This document shows, piece by piece, positions 1 to 11,700 of a DNA stretch of 64,000 nucleotides. The notes beneath the pieces were generated by a model that did no database searches, had not been told where the DNA came from, and saw only the letters and a program-made list of their open reading frames with translations. The stretch spans positions 2,294,001 through 2,358,000 of the forward strand of contig JAEILZ010000003.1 of the NCBI GenBank assembly GCA_018873225.1, in the 5' to 3' direction. Position 1 is the first letter of the stretch. Every line of letters starts with the position of its first letter. The translations under genes were made by a program, and so were the position numbers. This DNA comes from [Phialemoniopsis] sp. UDSM-2020 (lineage: Eukaryota; Ascomycota; Sordariomycetes; Thyridiales; Thyridiaceae).

Positions 1-75
1 ATGGTAGAAGATCATGTCTCCAGTTACCCCGCTTATGGTGACAGAGACGCGGTTGTTCGCACCAAGGAAGCTTAA
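1..75 (+). CDS. possible C-terminal end of a gene entering from the left edge
   Basis: The first frame is open from base 1 to a TAA at 73-75 and encodes 25 residues ending VVRTKEA. The polar, charged composition looks like a protein C-terminus, such as the cytoplasmic tail of a transporter, but the stretch is too short to assign. It also begins with ATG by chance of the window cut, so a 24-residue random frame is equally possible. Confidence 0.25.
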   Translation: MVEDHVSSYPAYGDRDAVVRTKEA

Positions 76-553
76 ATAATCCACGGAACGAATCCCGAGG
101 AGCAAGCCAGTCTAATCAACAAGACACCTCATAATCGTGATGATTCGAGAAGCGTGCACTGGACGGCCATGAGATGAATCTGTCTCATCTCTCTCTAGCT
201 AAGCACTGACATATCGAGTGATAGATGTCCCGTGTAAGGACCCAGATCTTTTCGTGGAAGTTTGAGGAACACTGCAATTCATTTATACGAATAGTCTTAT
301 GCTCAGTAGTATGGAAACGAGTGTGTAGCTTCCATTTCCCTCGGGATCTGCCCGGACGTGCCCGCCCCTTGGTCTATCGGCAATGTGTCAATACCGGTGA
401 TGAGCCCCACAAGTCCGACTTACACCAAATCCCGGGCACAGGAAAGCCCCATGAGTCCTTTGTAAGATTGAGATGCATGTGAGCATGTATGCTCTGTCAA
501 AATAAGTCAAGCTAAAACCGCTAATGAAACAAAACGCCCTGCCGTTCAAGCCC
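76..553. other. intergenic spacer, nothing recognised
   Basis: This is the 3' flank of the FAD oxidoreductase gene. It has short frames only, none with splice or domain support, and no repeat was seen. Confidence 0.5.
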
Positions 554-2211
554 TCAATCACTCATGAACAGACTGGCCAGATCAGATATGTCCATCTTCT
601 GCACCCGATCAGGTGTCGCATAAAGATCATTAGGAAACCAATCCGCGAGTGCACCTCCCGGACGACCTGGCACTGACGGGAGCTTGTGTTGCTGCTTCCC
701 GGTAATCATGACTCCCAAGGCCGTTCCGCAGAGCCACGCCCACACCATCCCATCGCCCGTGTAGCCCGCTGCTATCCACTCCCCCGTGCTGGCTTGCTCT
801 ACCTTGCGCCCTGTCAAGCGATGGTCGAGCTTCCCAACGACTGGTCTGAAGTCTGCCGAGACGGCCACAACGCCTGACCAGACGCTCTTCATACGACCTC
901 CTGAAGCGTCGTCACCCCACTTCGGGGAGAAGATTGTCGGCATGATACCCTCGAGATATGCTACTGTCAGGGTGTTCAGTTGACCGTCATCAAAGACCCC
1001 CAACTGGTCGGCTCCCTGCTTCTCAGACTGAGAGAACCCTCCCCCAAGCATGATTTCGCCTGGAGCGCCGTTGATGGTAGGACGCTGGGTGATGTAATCG
1101 AACCCGTGGCCAAACATGATCGACCACGAACGGCTGCCGTTCAGGTCTGGGAATTCCCTGCCAGGTCGCTGAGCTGACATGTGAGCGAGAATACTGGTCA
1201 TCTTGCCGCGCAAGCCAGGCACGAGCTGGGTTGAGAAGGCGTTCGTAGCGTGAACGACATGTCGGGCCCGAACGATACCACGATTGGTCTTGACTAGGTA
1301 CGGATAAGGCTCCGAACCAGGTTTTGAAGGGTTTGGAGAGCCAAGCTCGATATCTTGGACAACGGTCGACGTCTCTATACTTAGGGACTTGCTGTGACAG
1401 TTCAATAGATCCCTCCAGATGGCTGTTACAAATCTGTACGGCCACAGTGCAGCTGCAGTATAAGAGATGGCCCCGATGACATGCTCGTTCACCGAGAATT
1501 TCTGCAGCCAAGTTAGCGTCGTGCAGAACAGGTAATGGGGGGTTTGATGAGACTTACTTCACGGGCTTCCTGTGCTGTCCAGACATTCAATTCGAATTCA
1601 GGTATCCATTTTCTCATTTGCTCCACCTGGCGCAAGCCATCGGCAAGGTCCTTCTCCCCGAGATAGAAGTCGACAGACTCGACCTCGCGGCATTCAGCAA
1701 CGCCAATCTTTTCGGCCTGCGTGAGCTCAGTCAGCACCGGTAGGTGCCTGATCATGAAGCGCACGAGGGTGGCAGCTCTCTCGGGAGGTACACTCTGCAA
1801 CAATTGATCGAAAGTGACATGAGGCGAGACTTTGATATGTCCGCCGTTTCGGCCCGTCGCGCCGCTGCACAGCTGGCGGGCTTCTAGGACGACGATGCTG
1901 TCAAGAGGGTTGGAGGCATCGGTGTCGCGCTCGGCTAGTACGGATCTGGCAATCGCAGCGCCAGTGATGCCCGAGCCGATGATGACGACGTCGGCGCGGT
2001 CGGGAAGCGTGGGGGACTGGATGTCGACCAGCTCCGGGAAAGGTGGATCATCGAGCCAGAAGGACCTGGTGGGCGAGGCGACGGGAAACCCTGCTGGCGC
2101 CGATGCACGTTGCTCCAACTCTGCGAATTCAGAGTATAGGCTCTTCAGTGCTTTGAGTGCTCCCGAGACGCCCTTGAGGGTTTGCCAGACGGTGGACAAA
2201 ACACCGCCCAT
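554..2211 (-). CDS. FAD-dependent oxidoreductase (DAO family)
   Basis: Two exons, 2211-1558 and 1501-554, joined by a 56-bp intron (GTAAGT donor at 1557, CAG acceptor ending 1502), encode 533 residues. A Rossmann dinucleotide-binding motif, IIGSGITGAAIA, lies near residues 75-85. It is followed by the GATGRNGGH segment typical of DAO-type flavoproteins near residue 117, a mid-protein VVHATNAF strand, and a C-terminal GYTGDGMVWAW motif that closes the FAD site. These are known features of PF01266 amine or amino-acid oxidases, such as gamma-glutamylputrescine oxidase-like enzymes. The substrate cannot be read from the sequence. I chose the ATG at 2211 because the protein becomes family-like just after it. 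An in-frame ATG at 2391 would add 60 residues of unlikely composition. No targeting peptide is evident. Confidence 0.88.
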
Positions 2212-3998
2212 GTTGACGGTCCGGACTTGCCGGAGGTAGTGTGAGATTCGCTGGTGTAATGGCCCGAGCACGGAAGCTCCGCTCGGTAATGCGGCGCCGG
2301 TCCGGTGGATACACGAAGGCAGGAAGCACCGGGGAAAGGCCTGGTCTAAACGGAGACTATTCTGGTACGTTATATGTCGGTTGGGCAGCATCCAATTCCA
2401 ACAAGGCTGTCAGAGAATTGGGCTTGGATGGGTTTTTGTAGTGTTGTGGTCCCGGCTGACGCTGGTCGTACAAATTTCAGGGGGTGGTAGGTGCCATGGA
2501 TGGGCCAAAATTCAAAGGATCATCATTACTCTAGCTTTGGTGCCATTTTGCAAGCACTTCTTTCAACATTTGTTTCTCCTTTTGGTACCACGATCCTCCT
2601 CTCTCCCTATCCCAGAAGGCTCAGTAGTCCTGCGAGGTGGCCGAAGCCGTGCATTTCCTAATGCTATCTATTCGTTGGCCCTGCTGATATTGCCTTGTCG
2701 AGCTCGGCCAGTCGCCGTGCAAGGTCCTCTCGTCGATCCGACTGGCCCGTCCCAACCAAGCCTGCAGCCGACCGCTCTGCCAATGTAGCAGGCATGCTTG
2801 TCCGATACATTTCAGACATTGGTCCTGGGTGTTGTTGGCTTTTCCTTCAGGGCGATATCGGTCTTTAGCAACCGTCCTTTTCTGTGACGCTGACGAAATA
2901 CTCACTTGTTCTCTGAAAGTCGCATCGACTGCACTGATATCGATGACATCTTGGTATGATTTGGTCTGTTGATTTGAATTGACAATCTATGCACTACAAT
3001 TGCTTGTTCCACAAACCTTTTCATACTTTCACATAACTCGTATTTATAGTCTCTGTTCATTATGTGACGAGCTCTCGAGATGAGGCTCTTTTCAGCGAGC
3101 GCAGTTGAGCAGAGACTCCGCCCGTCTTTGCGCCCTCATCGCGCATTTCTCCTTGCTATTCTCGCTCATCGATCATATCCACATATGACCTGCGATCTGT
3201 TTACGTGATGACGAGCGATACCATTGAGCTCCGGTCTCGCGGACTGAGTTGTACATATGGTACCTAACTCAGAGGCGCCGATCTCGAGAATCATTGGACT
3301 CAGTCACGCTTTGTGCGCAATCGCGCATTGGCCTGTCATTGACCCAAACGGCGCAACATAACCAATCCTCCGGCAGGAGATCTGGTCTGCGATCGAGCTG
3401 CTCGTCAGACTTGCGCAAACGCTTCCGACACGGCATTAGCTGTACCTGATCAGGGAGCCTATCTGTCAGCCTTGCCAAAACAATTGGTCCATGACGATGC
3501 CCGCACTGTCCGCTCCGCATTTCGAGGCAGCTGGACTTACACGCTTGCATCACGCATCTCCTGCTGCATGAGATGATTGGAAGTCTGACATGCTTTCCTG
3601 TCCCATTTGGCGCATTCGCTCATTCCCGTTGTGCGCAAATGCGCGCTCGTGCTCATGCATAAATAGAGGCTTCAACATGGACTCATTGCCATTGACAGTC
3701 CCTTGGCTCTCCTCCGTTTGCTCTTACAGACAAAGCGGAGATATAGCCATCGTGCGTTGTCCTCTCGTCTGGGAGTCGATTGACACATGATGAAACACAG
3801 TGGCTAGTGCTCGCGAGCGCAGATGCAATGCAGGTGCTGAGACCGTACGAGACTTGTTGCGCAGAATACTGCCCACCATACGTTTCTCGACAGATCAAGC
3901 ACCTGGCCTCAACCGAATTCCTTTGGACCCGCGACTCAAGGATTCGTTCTATCTCAAAACCTCTTCTTCCGGGTAATCGCCATCCCGGCGCCCTGAGC
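2212..3998. promoter_or_regulatory. divergent spacer with TGCGCA palindrome cluster
   Basis: This 1.8 kb region separates the FAD oxidoreductase (-) from the C2H2-like gene (+), so it carries both promoters. Exact TGCGCA palindromes occur at 3314, 3412, 3632 and 3858, with a fifth at 4034 inside the first exon of the C2H2-like gene. Several GCGCAT or GGCGCA near-copies lie among them. A TATA-like CATAAATAG sits at about 3658-3666 on the plus strand. No gene was recognised. Confidence 0.45.
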
Positions 3999-5768
3999 AT
4001 GAGCTCGAAGGACAACCCCTACTACAAATACTTTGCGCAATCCCCAGGTCACGGCAGCCCGCCAAAGACCAAAGCCACGGACAAGGTAAAGCCGGTCACT
4101 TTTTCTTCGTTACCGCGGTAGTATCTCTAATACGTTCCCTAGACAAACGGCAAATCCAGATCTCCGTGCCAGACTACACGCACGAGCACACCAAGTGTGG
4201 ACTTAAATGGGAATAACAAGCATACTTCGACTGTCAAAGGGAAGTCGGACTCCAGCAAAAGCGCTGCTGAGTCGACAACGGGTACAAAATCCACTACCAG
4301 CAAGGCTTTGGTAGATCACGGCAGTGCAAAGACGAAACGGATGTCGAGATCCATGGATTCCGGTATCACGACGAAGAGCAATGCCATTGCAAAGAACACA
4401 ACCATACCATCACAAGCATTGCTGAACAAGAAGAAAGAAATTGTGGACAGGATCATGGTCGAAGTCTTTACGCCCCTTTTCAACAACTGGCTCAACCAGA
4501 CCTGCCACCCTCGTGGCCATGGCTGCGGTAGCAACAGCAACTCTAACCGGTCCTGCAATCAAGATCGCGAAAGTGGTACTGCTCAACGGCCCACTGGTGG
4601 ACAGAAACGGCGCTTGCGAAGGGATGACCAGGATGACCAGACTGAGGAGAACAACGACGATGACAACGATGGCCAGCGTAGCAGAGGCGGCGGTAAACGA
4701 ACTCGCACTGGCGACGACGCAGGCAAGACATTTGCCTGCCCTTACTTCAAACACAATCAAGAAAAGTACAAGAAGGTTCGCACTTGTTGCGGCCCAGGGT
4801 GGAAGGATGTACATCGCTTGAAGTGAGCACCCACAAATCCTAATTCTCTGATGTGACTGGAACTTACATGTCTCAAGAGAGCATGTCTACCGCAAACATG
4901 CTATGCCTGAGTTCATCTGTAATCGCTGCTGCCTGATCTTCAAGAACGACGTTGGGCTCAAGGAGCACCAGAGATCCAAGACGCCTTGCCCACTGAAGAC
5001 AGAAGAGCAGCACGATGGTTTCGACAAGTCCCAGGAGAAACAGCTCCGGTCCCGAAATAGACCTGGGCTCAACGAGATCCAGAAATGGGAAGAAATGTAC
5101 AAGATTCTCTTCCCAGACGATCTTATTCCTACTCCCTGTGCGTATTCATTCATATCGCATGTTTTTTTATGTCAATTCTCCTAGACCGGCGGGCAGCCGT
5201 GTTCAGGTCAAGAGTATGCTAACCCCATGTAGACTATGATGAGCAGACTTCAGGGCCTGTTGATGGAGAAGACGATGACAAGACCGATTTTTTCGCAGAG
5301 TACGAAGAATATCTTCGACGGGAGCTCCCACCCATTGTCCGAAACAGGCTTGATCAAGAGGTTGAGAAGGAACTGAATTGTGTCGAGGACAACATGAAGG
5401 ACAAGGTAGTCGAGATATTCCAGACACTTCAGCTGCAACTGCTCCGCACATTCGCCTATAGCGCTTCTCAGGAAGCTGGAGAGGCAGCACCTGGCGACGG
5501 AGGCCACCCTCGACTGCTTTCGCCATCTTCTTTGCCTGAGTTCGATACATCCATCCTCGGCGATCCAGATCTCGGACAACTGCTTAGTCCAGACTTCACG
5601 CTTGACGACTATTGCAACTTCGACCAATTCAATTTCATCGCCGGTGTCTCCGACTCGGCCTATGCCACTGCATCCACCGGTGATTCGGTGGATTCTTCCA
5701 CTCGACTTCCATCCACGGATGAGAAGCACCTGGCAACGAGGAGAACCCACGCTTATTTGTCAACTTAA
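3999..5768 (+). CDS. C2H2-like zinc-finger protein of unknown function
   Basis: Four exons, 3999-4085, 4143-4822, 4878-5137 and 5233-5768, give 520 residues with every junction in frame. Residues 1-180 are polar and low-complexity (Lys/Ser/Thr then Asn/Asp/Arg runs), probably disordered. The core begins at FACPYFKHNQEKY, continues through RTCCGPGWKDVHRLK and spans intron 2 into EHVYRKH, giving an atypical finger with widely spaced Cys and His. It is followed by a more regular finger, FICNRCCLIF to LKEHQRS. After intron 3 comes an acidic helical segment with predicted coiled-coil character, then a Ser/Pro-rich tail. This arrangement recurs in ascomycete proteins of unknown function; DNA or RNA binding is inference. 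An in-frame ATG upstream exists, but 3999 begins the plausible N-terminus. Confidence 0.85.
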
Positions 5769-6125
5769 CTGGGCGATAACCTTGTTGCTTGGTACTCTTT
5801 TTCGATCACATATATGCCTTCTCTCGGACGCGTTCAACTCAACTACACACTCTTTTTCGTTCTTTTGTACAATCCATGGGTCTCATCCGGCAGTTCGGTC
5901 AGGGGCGAATATGTTACGATTATGAGCACACGCTGTAATTCTTCTGTATTCTGGTGGTCTAACTTCTACTATTTGACCTCTTGTATTTCAGTCATAATTT
6001 CTCCAGTGAAAATTTCGTGTATCCTCTTTCCTCTGAATGTAGCTAGAGCCTATATGACTACATTCGCAACTGGCCTTCTTTGTTTATGAGCGAGACCGAG
6101 AACCACAAGTAGGACAAGCAGCTGT
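5769..6125. other. convergent 3' spacer
   Basis: AT-leaning 357-bp gap between two converging 3' ends. Nothing beyond expected untranslated regions was seen. Confidence 0.5.
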
Positions 6126-7829
6126 CTACCACTCATGGCCTTCACTTCCAGACCCTTCGGTCTCGGGATCCCAGTCGCGTTCCAGCCGCCATGCATCCTC
6201 AGCCTTGATCCCCATTTGTACGATATCACAACCCCGGTGGCCCCATTTCTCGGCAAAGACTCTCCTCCCAGCCTCGATGAGCATTCGCACACCCGTCTCG
6301 AACCCTTCTGGGTCGCGGTGGAAAGGCTCGCCCTGCCCACCGGACTGCCGAAGCTGCCAGTAGTTGCGCCATCCTCCGCCCCCGACGTACTTGGCCGACT
6401 CCATCCGCTGCGCGACCTCTACGAGGTGCTCCCACGTCTCGCCCTTGGCGTCCACCTCCGCCTTGCGCCTGGCTTCTGCCTCGAGGAACGCTGGGTCCCG
6501 CTCCCTTCTCGCCCGCTCCGCCGCGTACTCTGGACCGTCCTCCCCCGCCCCGTCCGCCGGATTCGCAAACGGACCTCGGTCGCCGGCGAACCGGGCCTCT
6601 ACGCCGGGGACGCGGAACAGGGCACCGACGTCCGCAAGCACGGTTGAGACGTCCCTGATGACGCCGACGGGCGTCTCGCCCTGCCAGTAGCCCGCCCACA
6701 TGAGGCGGTCGTACATGTCGCAGTCGGTGCCGTAGAACGGGATGTGCGTGTCCCACCCGCCGACGGCGAGGTGGGCGTCGCGGTTGACGAGGGTCAGGTG
6801 GTCGTAGGCGAAGAAGTGGTTCGCCCACTTGGGGATGCCCGGCTGCCGCAGGTAGCGCAGGATGGCGACGGCGCGGGCGTACAGCGATTGGTGTTCTTCC
6901 TTTTTCTCCTGGGATGCATCGCTGCCGGGGAGCACGAGGGGCTCTGTCGAGTTCTCGTACGAGAAGACCAGCAGGTCCTGGTGCGACCAAAAGTACTCTG
7001 TCCAGTTGCGCTGCAGGGCAGTCCTAAGGCAAAGTGTGTCTTACGTTAGTAAGGTCCCTTTATGACTTTTGTTTGTAAAGGGGTAGTCCTCTCCGTACCA
7101 GGCATAGAAGTTCTGGAGCTGCGCAAAGCTCAACAGAGTCGGTGAAACTATCACATTCGTGCCCAGCATTGCCAGCTGTGTATGGTTCAAGTAGAAGGGG
7201 TTCTGCAAACTCAGCTTTCCCTCGGCGTTGGCGTGCATTACCCCTGTATTCTCGACCACATAGATGTCCTCTGCCGGCCATCCTGCCGTGATATAGCTCA
7301 CGACGCATTGGATGAGCTGTGGCCAATTCCGCGTGAACCCAATAAGGAGCGGCGTCTGCTCTGGGAAGTGCTCCTGCGGAGGAGTGTTCACTGCTGGCGG
7401 CCGGAGAAGGTCCTTGAGCTCTGTCCCGGACGGAGGATGCGAGAGAAGTGGGAAAGGGTCAAGCACCGGCGGGCCCAGCTCAGGAGCGGGCTTGTAAGGT
7501 GGTTTTGGCCTGGGCTTGTAGTCCTTGCCACGCCATGAGGCGAATTCTCTATCCAATGCGGCCGAGCCTGCTGGTTCAAGGACGGACTGGTCGGACTTTG
7601 CGCTCTCGCCCGCTACCTCTGCGCTCGCTGGTTGCTGTGGGAGAGGTTGCAAGGGCACTCGGTGGTCTTTCTCATCTTTCAGCCCGCCATGTCTGTTAAA
7701 GTCCCATTTTGCTGATGAAAACGTGGAGGAGCTCAAGTTGGCACGGCGGAAAGGAATGTAGAGATACAGCAGGGAGAAAGTGGCAACCAGCGAAAGGAGA
7801 GTATACCGAAAGCGAACCGGAAATGGCAT
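6126..7829 (-). CDS. type II membrane glycosyltransferase-like protein
   Basis: Two exons, 7829-7099 and 7023-6126, give 542 residues. The intron has a GTACGG donor, a CTTACTAAC branch point and a CCTTAG acceptor, and splicing keeps the frame (FYAW joined to TALQRNW). A short cytoplasmic N-terminus is followed by one membrane segment (about residues 9-26) and a Pro-rich stem, the usual Golgi type II topology. The catalytic-type region has a GT-A-like beginning (LLIGFTRNWPQLIQCV, ENTGVMHAN). It continues with a YFWSHQD segment, and GGWDTHIPFYGTDCDMYDR carries the acidic residues expected for metal and sugar-nucleotide contact. The C-terminal third is charged and helical. The family number and the sugar donor are not determinable here. 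Confidence 0.8.
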
Positions 7830-8758
7830 GATTCAATCAGTCGACCGATCGACTGAAAGAGCAGCAGATCGATACTGCGTCTGAATCAAGGACGTTATCT
7901 GAAGCCTGATTTGATTTCACGCATGTCGTAGCTCAAGACAATCTCGCATGTTGTCCAAGAGTGCCAATGCCAGAAGAGGCTTCAAACTGAAAGATGAGCA
8001 ACATCTCTTATCAGAGACTTTCAAACACGATATCGGTTGAAAAGTCGGCACGGGTCGTGCCCGTAGAGTTGAAGTTGAAATAAGCCTGGGTTGGTGTGAG
8101 CGCTTGGCATACAGCCTGAATCCTCATATTGGTTGCAGGAACATCGAACCAATAACAGATCTAGACTCGATCTTTAAAGCACCGAGAGATTAATGTTTGT
8201 TTCAAGTCAAGTCATGAACGGTCACACCTTCAAAAATTCGCCATCGGGCAGGTCGCCTCCTGTGCCTGAGGGCCGGGCTCGGAACGTCACGAAGACTCAA
8301 GAGAGGAGGGAAAGGCCACGGGAATGAGCGATTACACATGGCCGGCGTTGTAGTTCCGAAAATCCGGATCGAATCGTATAATGTACTTTGAAATGAATGG
8401 TATCTGCGTCTGGAAGAACAAAAAGAACTCGCTCCAGTTTTTGAGTATGATACATGATGATGTTGTCCCCCTGAGCCGGGGCCCATCCGAACCGCTATCG
8501 TATAGAAAAGATGAATGTGCTGGAATGCTGCCTCACCTCGTTGACGAAATAACGTGGATCGGAAGAGATATATAAAAGAAAGGGAAAAGACGGATCAGAA
8601 AAAGCGCGCAGCTTCTTCCCCCACCGTCCCATCACAAGCCTCCCAAAGTCCGAGAGATGTATCCAGGAAGGTCCCTCCCCCGGACCTAAATGAACCCTCA
8701 TGTGTTACAGGGCGCATGCCTCTAATTATCCTGAACCATATCGTAGTCGCCGGACGGT
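7830..8758. other. spacer between glycosyltransferase promoter and DOCK 3' end
   Basis: Contains the 5' flank of the glycosyltransferase-like gene and the 3' flank of the DOCK gene. Short frames only; no gene or repeat recognised. Confidence 0.5.
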
Positions 8759-11700
8759 TTACTCTTCGTCCAGACTCCCCATCAAGACGTTGCCCTTGCT
8801 GGCTTTCTTACCAAGCTTCAGCAAGCTCAGCCGTTTCCTGACACTGCCCATGGTACCGCCGTCACTCCTATCCCTCTCACCACTCTGGATGTCGGAGCTT
8901 TGACGACCACCCGAGTCCGTCACCCATTCACCGCCAGTGCCACCGCTTGTATCGTGACCGTTGGTCATACTACCTGGAGTATGCGGCGGGTTCTCATTTG
9001 AATAAGCTCTGAAGAAGCTCCTGCGATTGGGGTGATCCCTGCTTTGGCTACGACTCTGGTCGCTGGTCGCTGACTCGGTATCGCCATTGGTCTGTTGCTG
9101 CGAGAGAGCTTTGCCTTCGCCATTGATTTGCGGCGTTGGTGGCGCATCCTTCTTCCTACCTCCAAGGAAGGATAGTCGGGCACCGCGGCCTTGACGTAAT
9201 GAAACAGGCCGTACCGTGGAAACTTCTTCAACTATTGCTCCGGCATTAGCGGGATTGATCGCGGGATTTGCGGTTCTTCTTGGCGTCGCTGCGTCTGTTG
9301 GAGAAGACCGCGGCCAGGTTGGCGAGGGAGTGATAGGATTGACCTCTCGAGCTGGTGGCTGGGCCGGGGTGAAGAATGAAATCTCAGGCGCAAAGGTGAC
9401 CTCGAAATTCCTTTGTAATTCCTCTTGGTTGCGGGTGAGAATCTCATTCGGGCTCTTCGCAAATGTAGCCAGGCACCGCTTGATCATAATGGCATGATCA
9501 ACCAGTGCCATCTTGATAGCTGTCTCCTGGGCATCTAGCTCTGGTGGTTCTATGTCCGACGCCGCATCGTCCTCTACATCTTCAGGACGAGGAGTGGAGG
9601 GGACAAGGTCGCGGTAGCAAACAACTGAATTGTCGGTGTTTGGGTTAACCGATACGCTGACGGCATCCACCAGTAGCTGTGCAATGTCATTGTTGACGTC
9701 GCCTTCGGCGATCCTCTTTTCAACACTAGCCATCTCCGCAGTCTTCCGAACAATACGTTCAAGAGCAGTTTCCTTGGCGGAGAATCGGACCTCGTCCACA
9801 GAGATAATCTCGCTGCGGCGCAAGATGGTAGGGAATGCTTCTGCAGTCGTATAAACAGTCTTTTCGGCAAAGTGTTCTACCACAGGGCCCGCAGTGATCC
9901 GCTTCGTTGTGACAGAGAAGGTCTGCGGACTTGAGGTGACCAAGTAGTCTCGTATGACTTGTTGAACCCGCGCGCGTTGGTACACGTGGTGATTAAGATC
10001 ACGATGAGGACTGAGGGCGGAGATGACTAGGAACTGGCCCTCAGCATCATCAACGGGCTCGGTGAGGTTTGTGACGACCTGCGCAGATGGGTACTGCTCC
10101 TGCATGCGGTCCGTGAAGGCTGTTGCCCTCTCAGTTGGGGCGCCTTCATATACGAATTCCTTGTCTCGAATAGACGTCGGGAATCCCAATCCTTTGAAGA
10201 CCACCTTGAAATACTTTGGTACCAGCTTTTCACTCTTGTGTATGGTCTCATAGATTGTGGCGATCGCCCGTTCCGTCCTTGCGAGTTTGGCAAAGTCAAA
10301 GACGTTGTTTTCGTACTGGGCCTGCAGCTCTTTGTAAGCTGCAAGAGCTGTGCTCCAAGCCTCACCATCTTCAAAGTGTTTGATCATGTCGAAGTAGATT
10401 CTCTCCTTCCTCTCAAAATGAGTTTGTGCAGGATACTCTGGGTCTGATAGAGCGGGAGTGGTCTTGGTGGGATCCCACTCATAGAGATCAGCGTGAAGTC
10501 GCAGGGCGAGGCCGGCCTCTGTGTGGTTTCGTGCTTCGGCCTGCAATTCAGCAAGCTGGTGCACATAACGGACGAATATCTCCTCCTTCTGCATATCGCG
10601 AAGGAATTCCATGAGCCTCAAACGGTTGATCAAGTGTGAGGCTTCTCCTGATCCGTCCGCGCTATGGACTGCAACCAGCAGGTCCAAAAATTCATCGACT
10701 GTGCCCATGAGGTCCTGTACCGCTGCAAAAAGCGATTCGTCTTGTACCTCGGCAAGCGGCTCGAACCGTTCTAGCAGTTCATTGACGAACAATTTCTGGA
10801 GTATGCTTTCCGTCAAAGGTTTGGACTTGAAATACAGATCCAGACAATCGATGATCTCGGTCTGGATGACGGACAAATCCTCGCTGAGTGTCCACTCGCT
10901 GACGATCATGGTCTGCAGCACCTCGACTGCCATTCTCCGCAGGCCCTGATGCACGCTGAGACACAATTCAACAATCGGTCCTACCAGTGTAGGAACGTAT
11001 TGAACTTGGTAGCCGCCCATCTTCGCCAGACCGTACCGTTGCCTCTCGTCGGTACTTGTCTCCCAGCCTATGGCATCCCACGTTCGCCTCAGAAGCTCTG
11101 CGCCATGTTCCCGCACATCGCCTGCGATCTTCCAAACCGCGCGCCGCTTCTGCTCGGGGAACGTTTCCAGTGCCAACGAGGGACTGCCAACGAGCCTTAA
11201 CATGGTGCTAAAGAACATTTTCCAGAGCTCCGTGCTAAAATTTTCAGCCTCGTCTGGGTGTGGCAGAAATGATTCCAGAAGAATGCTGGCCAGATACTGG
11301 AGCGTCCGCATTGTCGATTTGTGGTGAAATATATGTACACTCAGCCAGCTGGCTGGGAAAGCCTCGCCCTGCAAGATGCTCATATGCACGCGAAGGGTAT
11401 TTTCAATGATTATGTTCAAGTCATCGTCGACAAGATCGAACTGCATCCCGCTGGGTGAGTTTGAAAGTGCTGACAAGATGGCAGAGAGCTCAACGAGGGC
11501 CTCGTCGAAATCGAGCTCCTCGGCTGTAGGCTTGCTTGGGAAGGGGTACTGCGAGGGAAATAGTAGAGAAAGACGGGTCCTGGGTTTCGGAGGAACCATT
11601 TGTATGGCAAGATAGGACTCGATGATCTTCGGAATGTAGTCAGGGATCTCCGGCCCGAGATGTTCGACTTGGCTGGCCAGAACAGAGCAGCAAAGCCGGA

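Noticed and set aside
2212..2391. N-terminal extension of the FAD oxidoreductase to the ATG at 2391
   Set aside because: The added 60 residues do not resemble a targeting peptide or family sequence; the ATG at 2211 gives a sensible N-terminus.
6226..6990. 254-codon Arg/Pro-rich frame overlapping the glycosyltransferase-like gene
   Set aside because: It is out of frame with the spliced gene, its composition is an artefact of high GC, and it lacks any domain.
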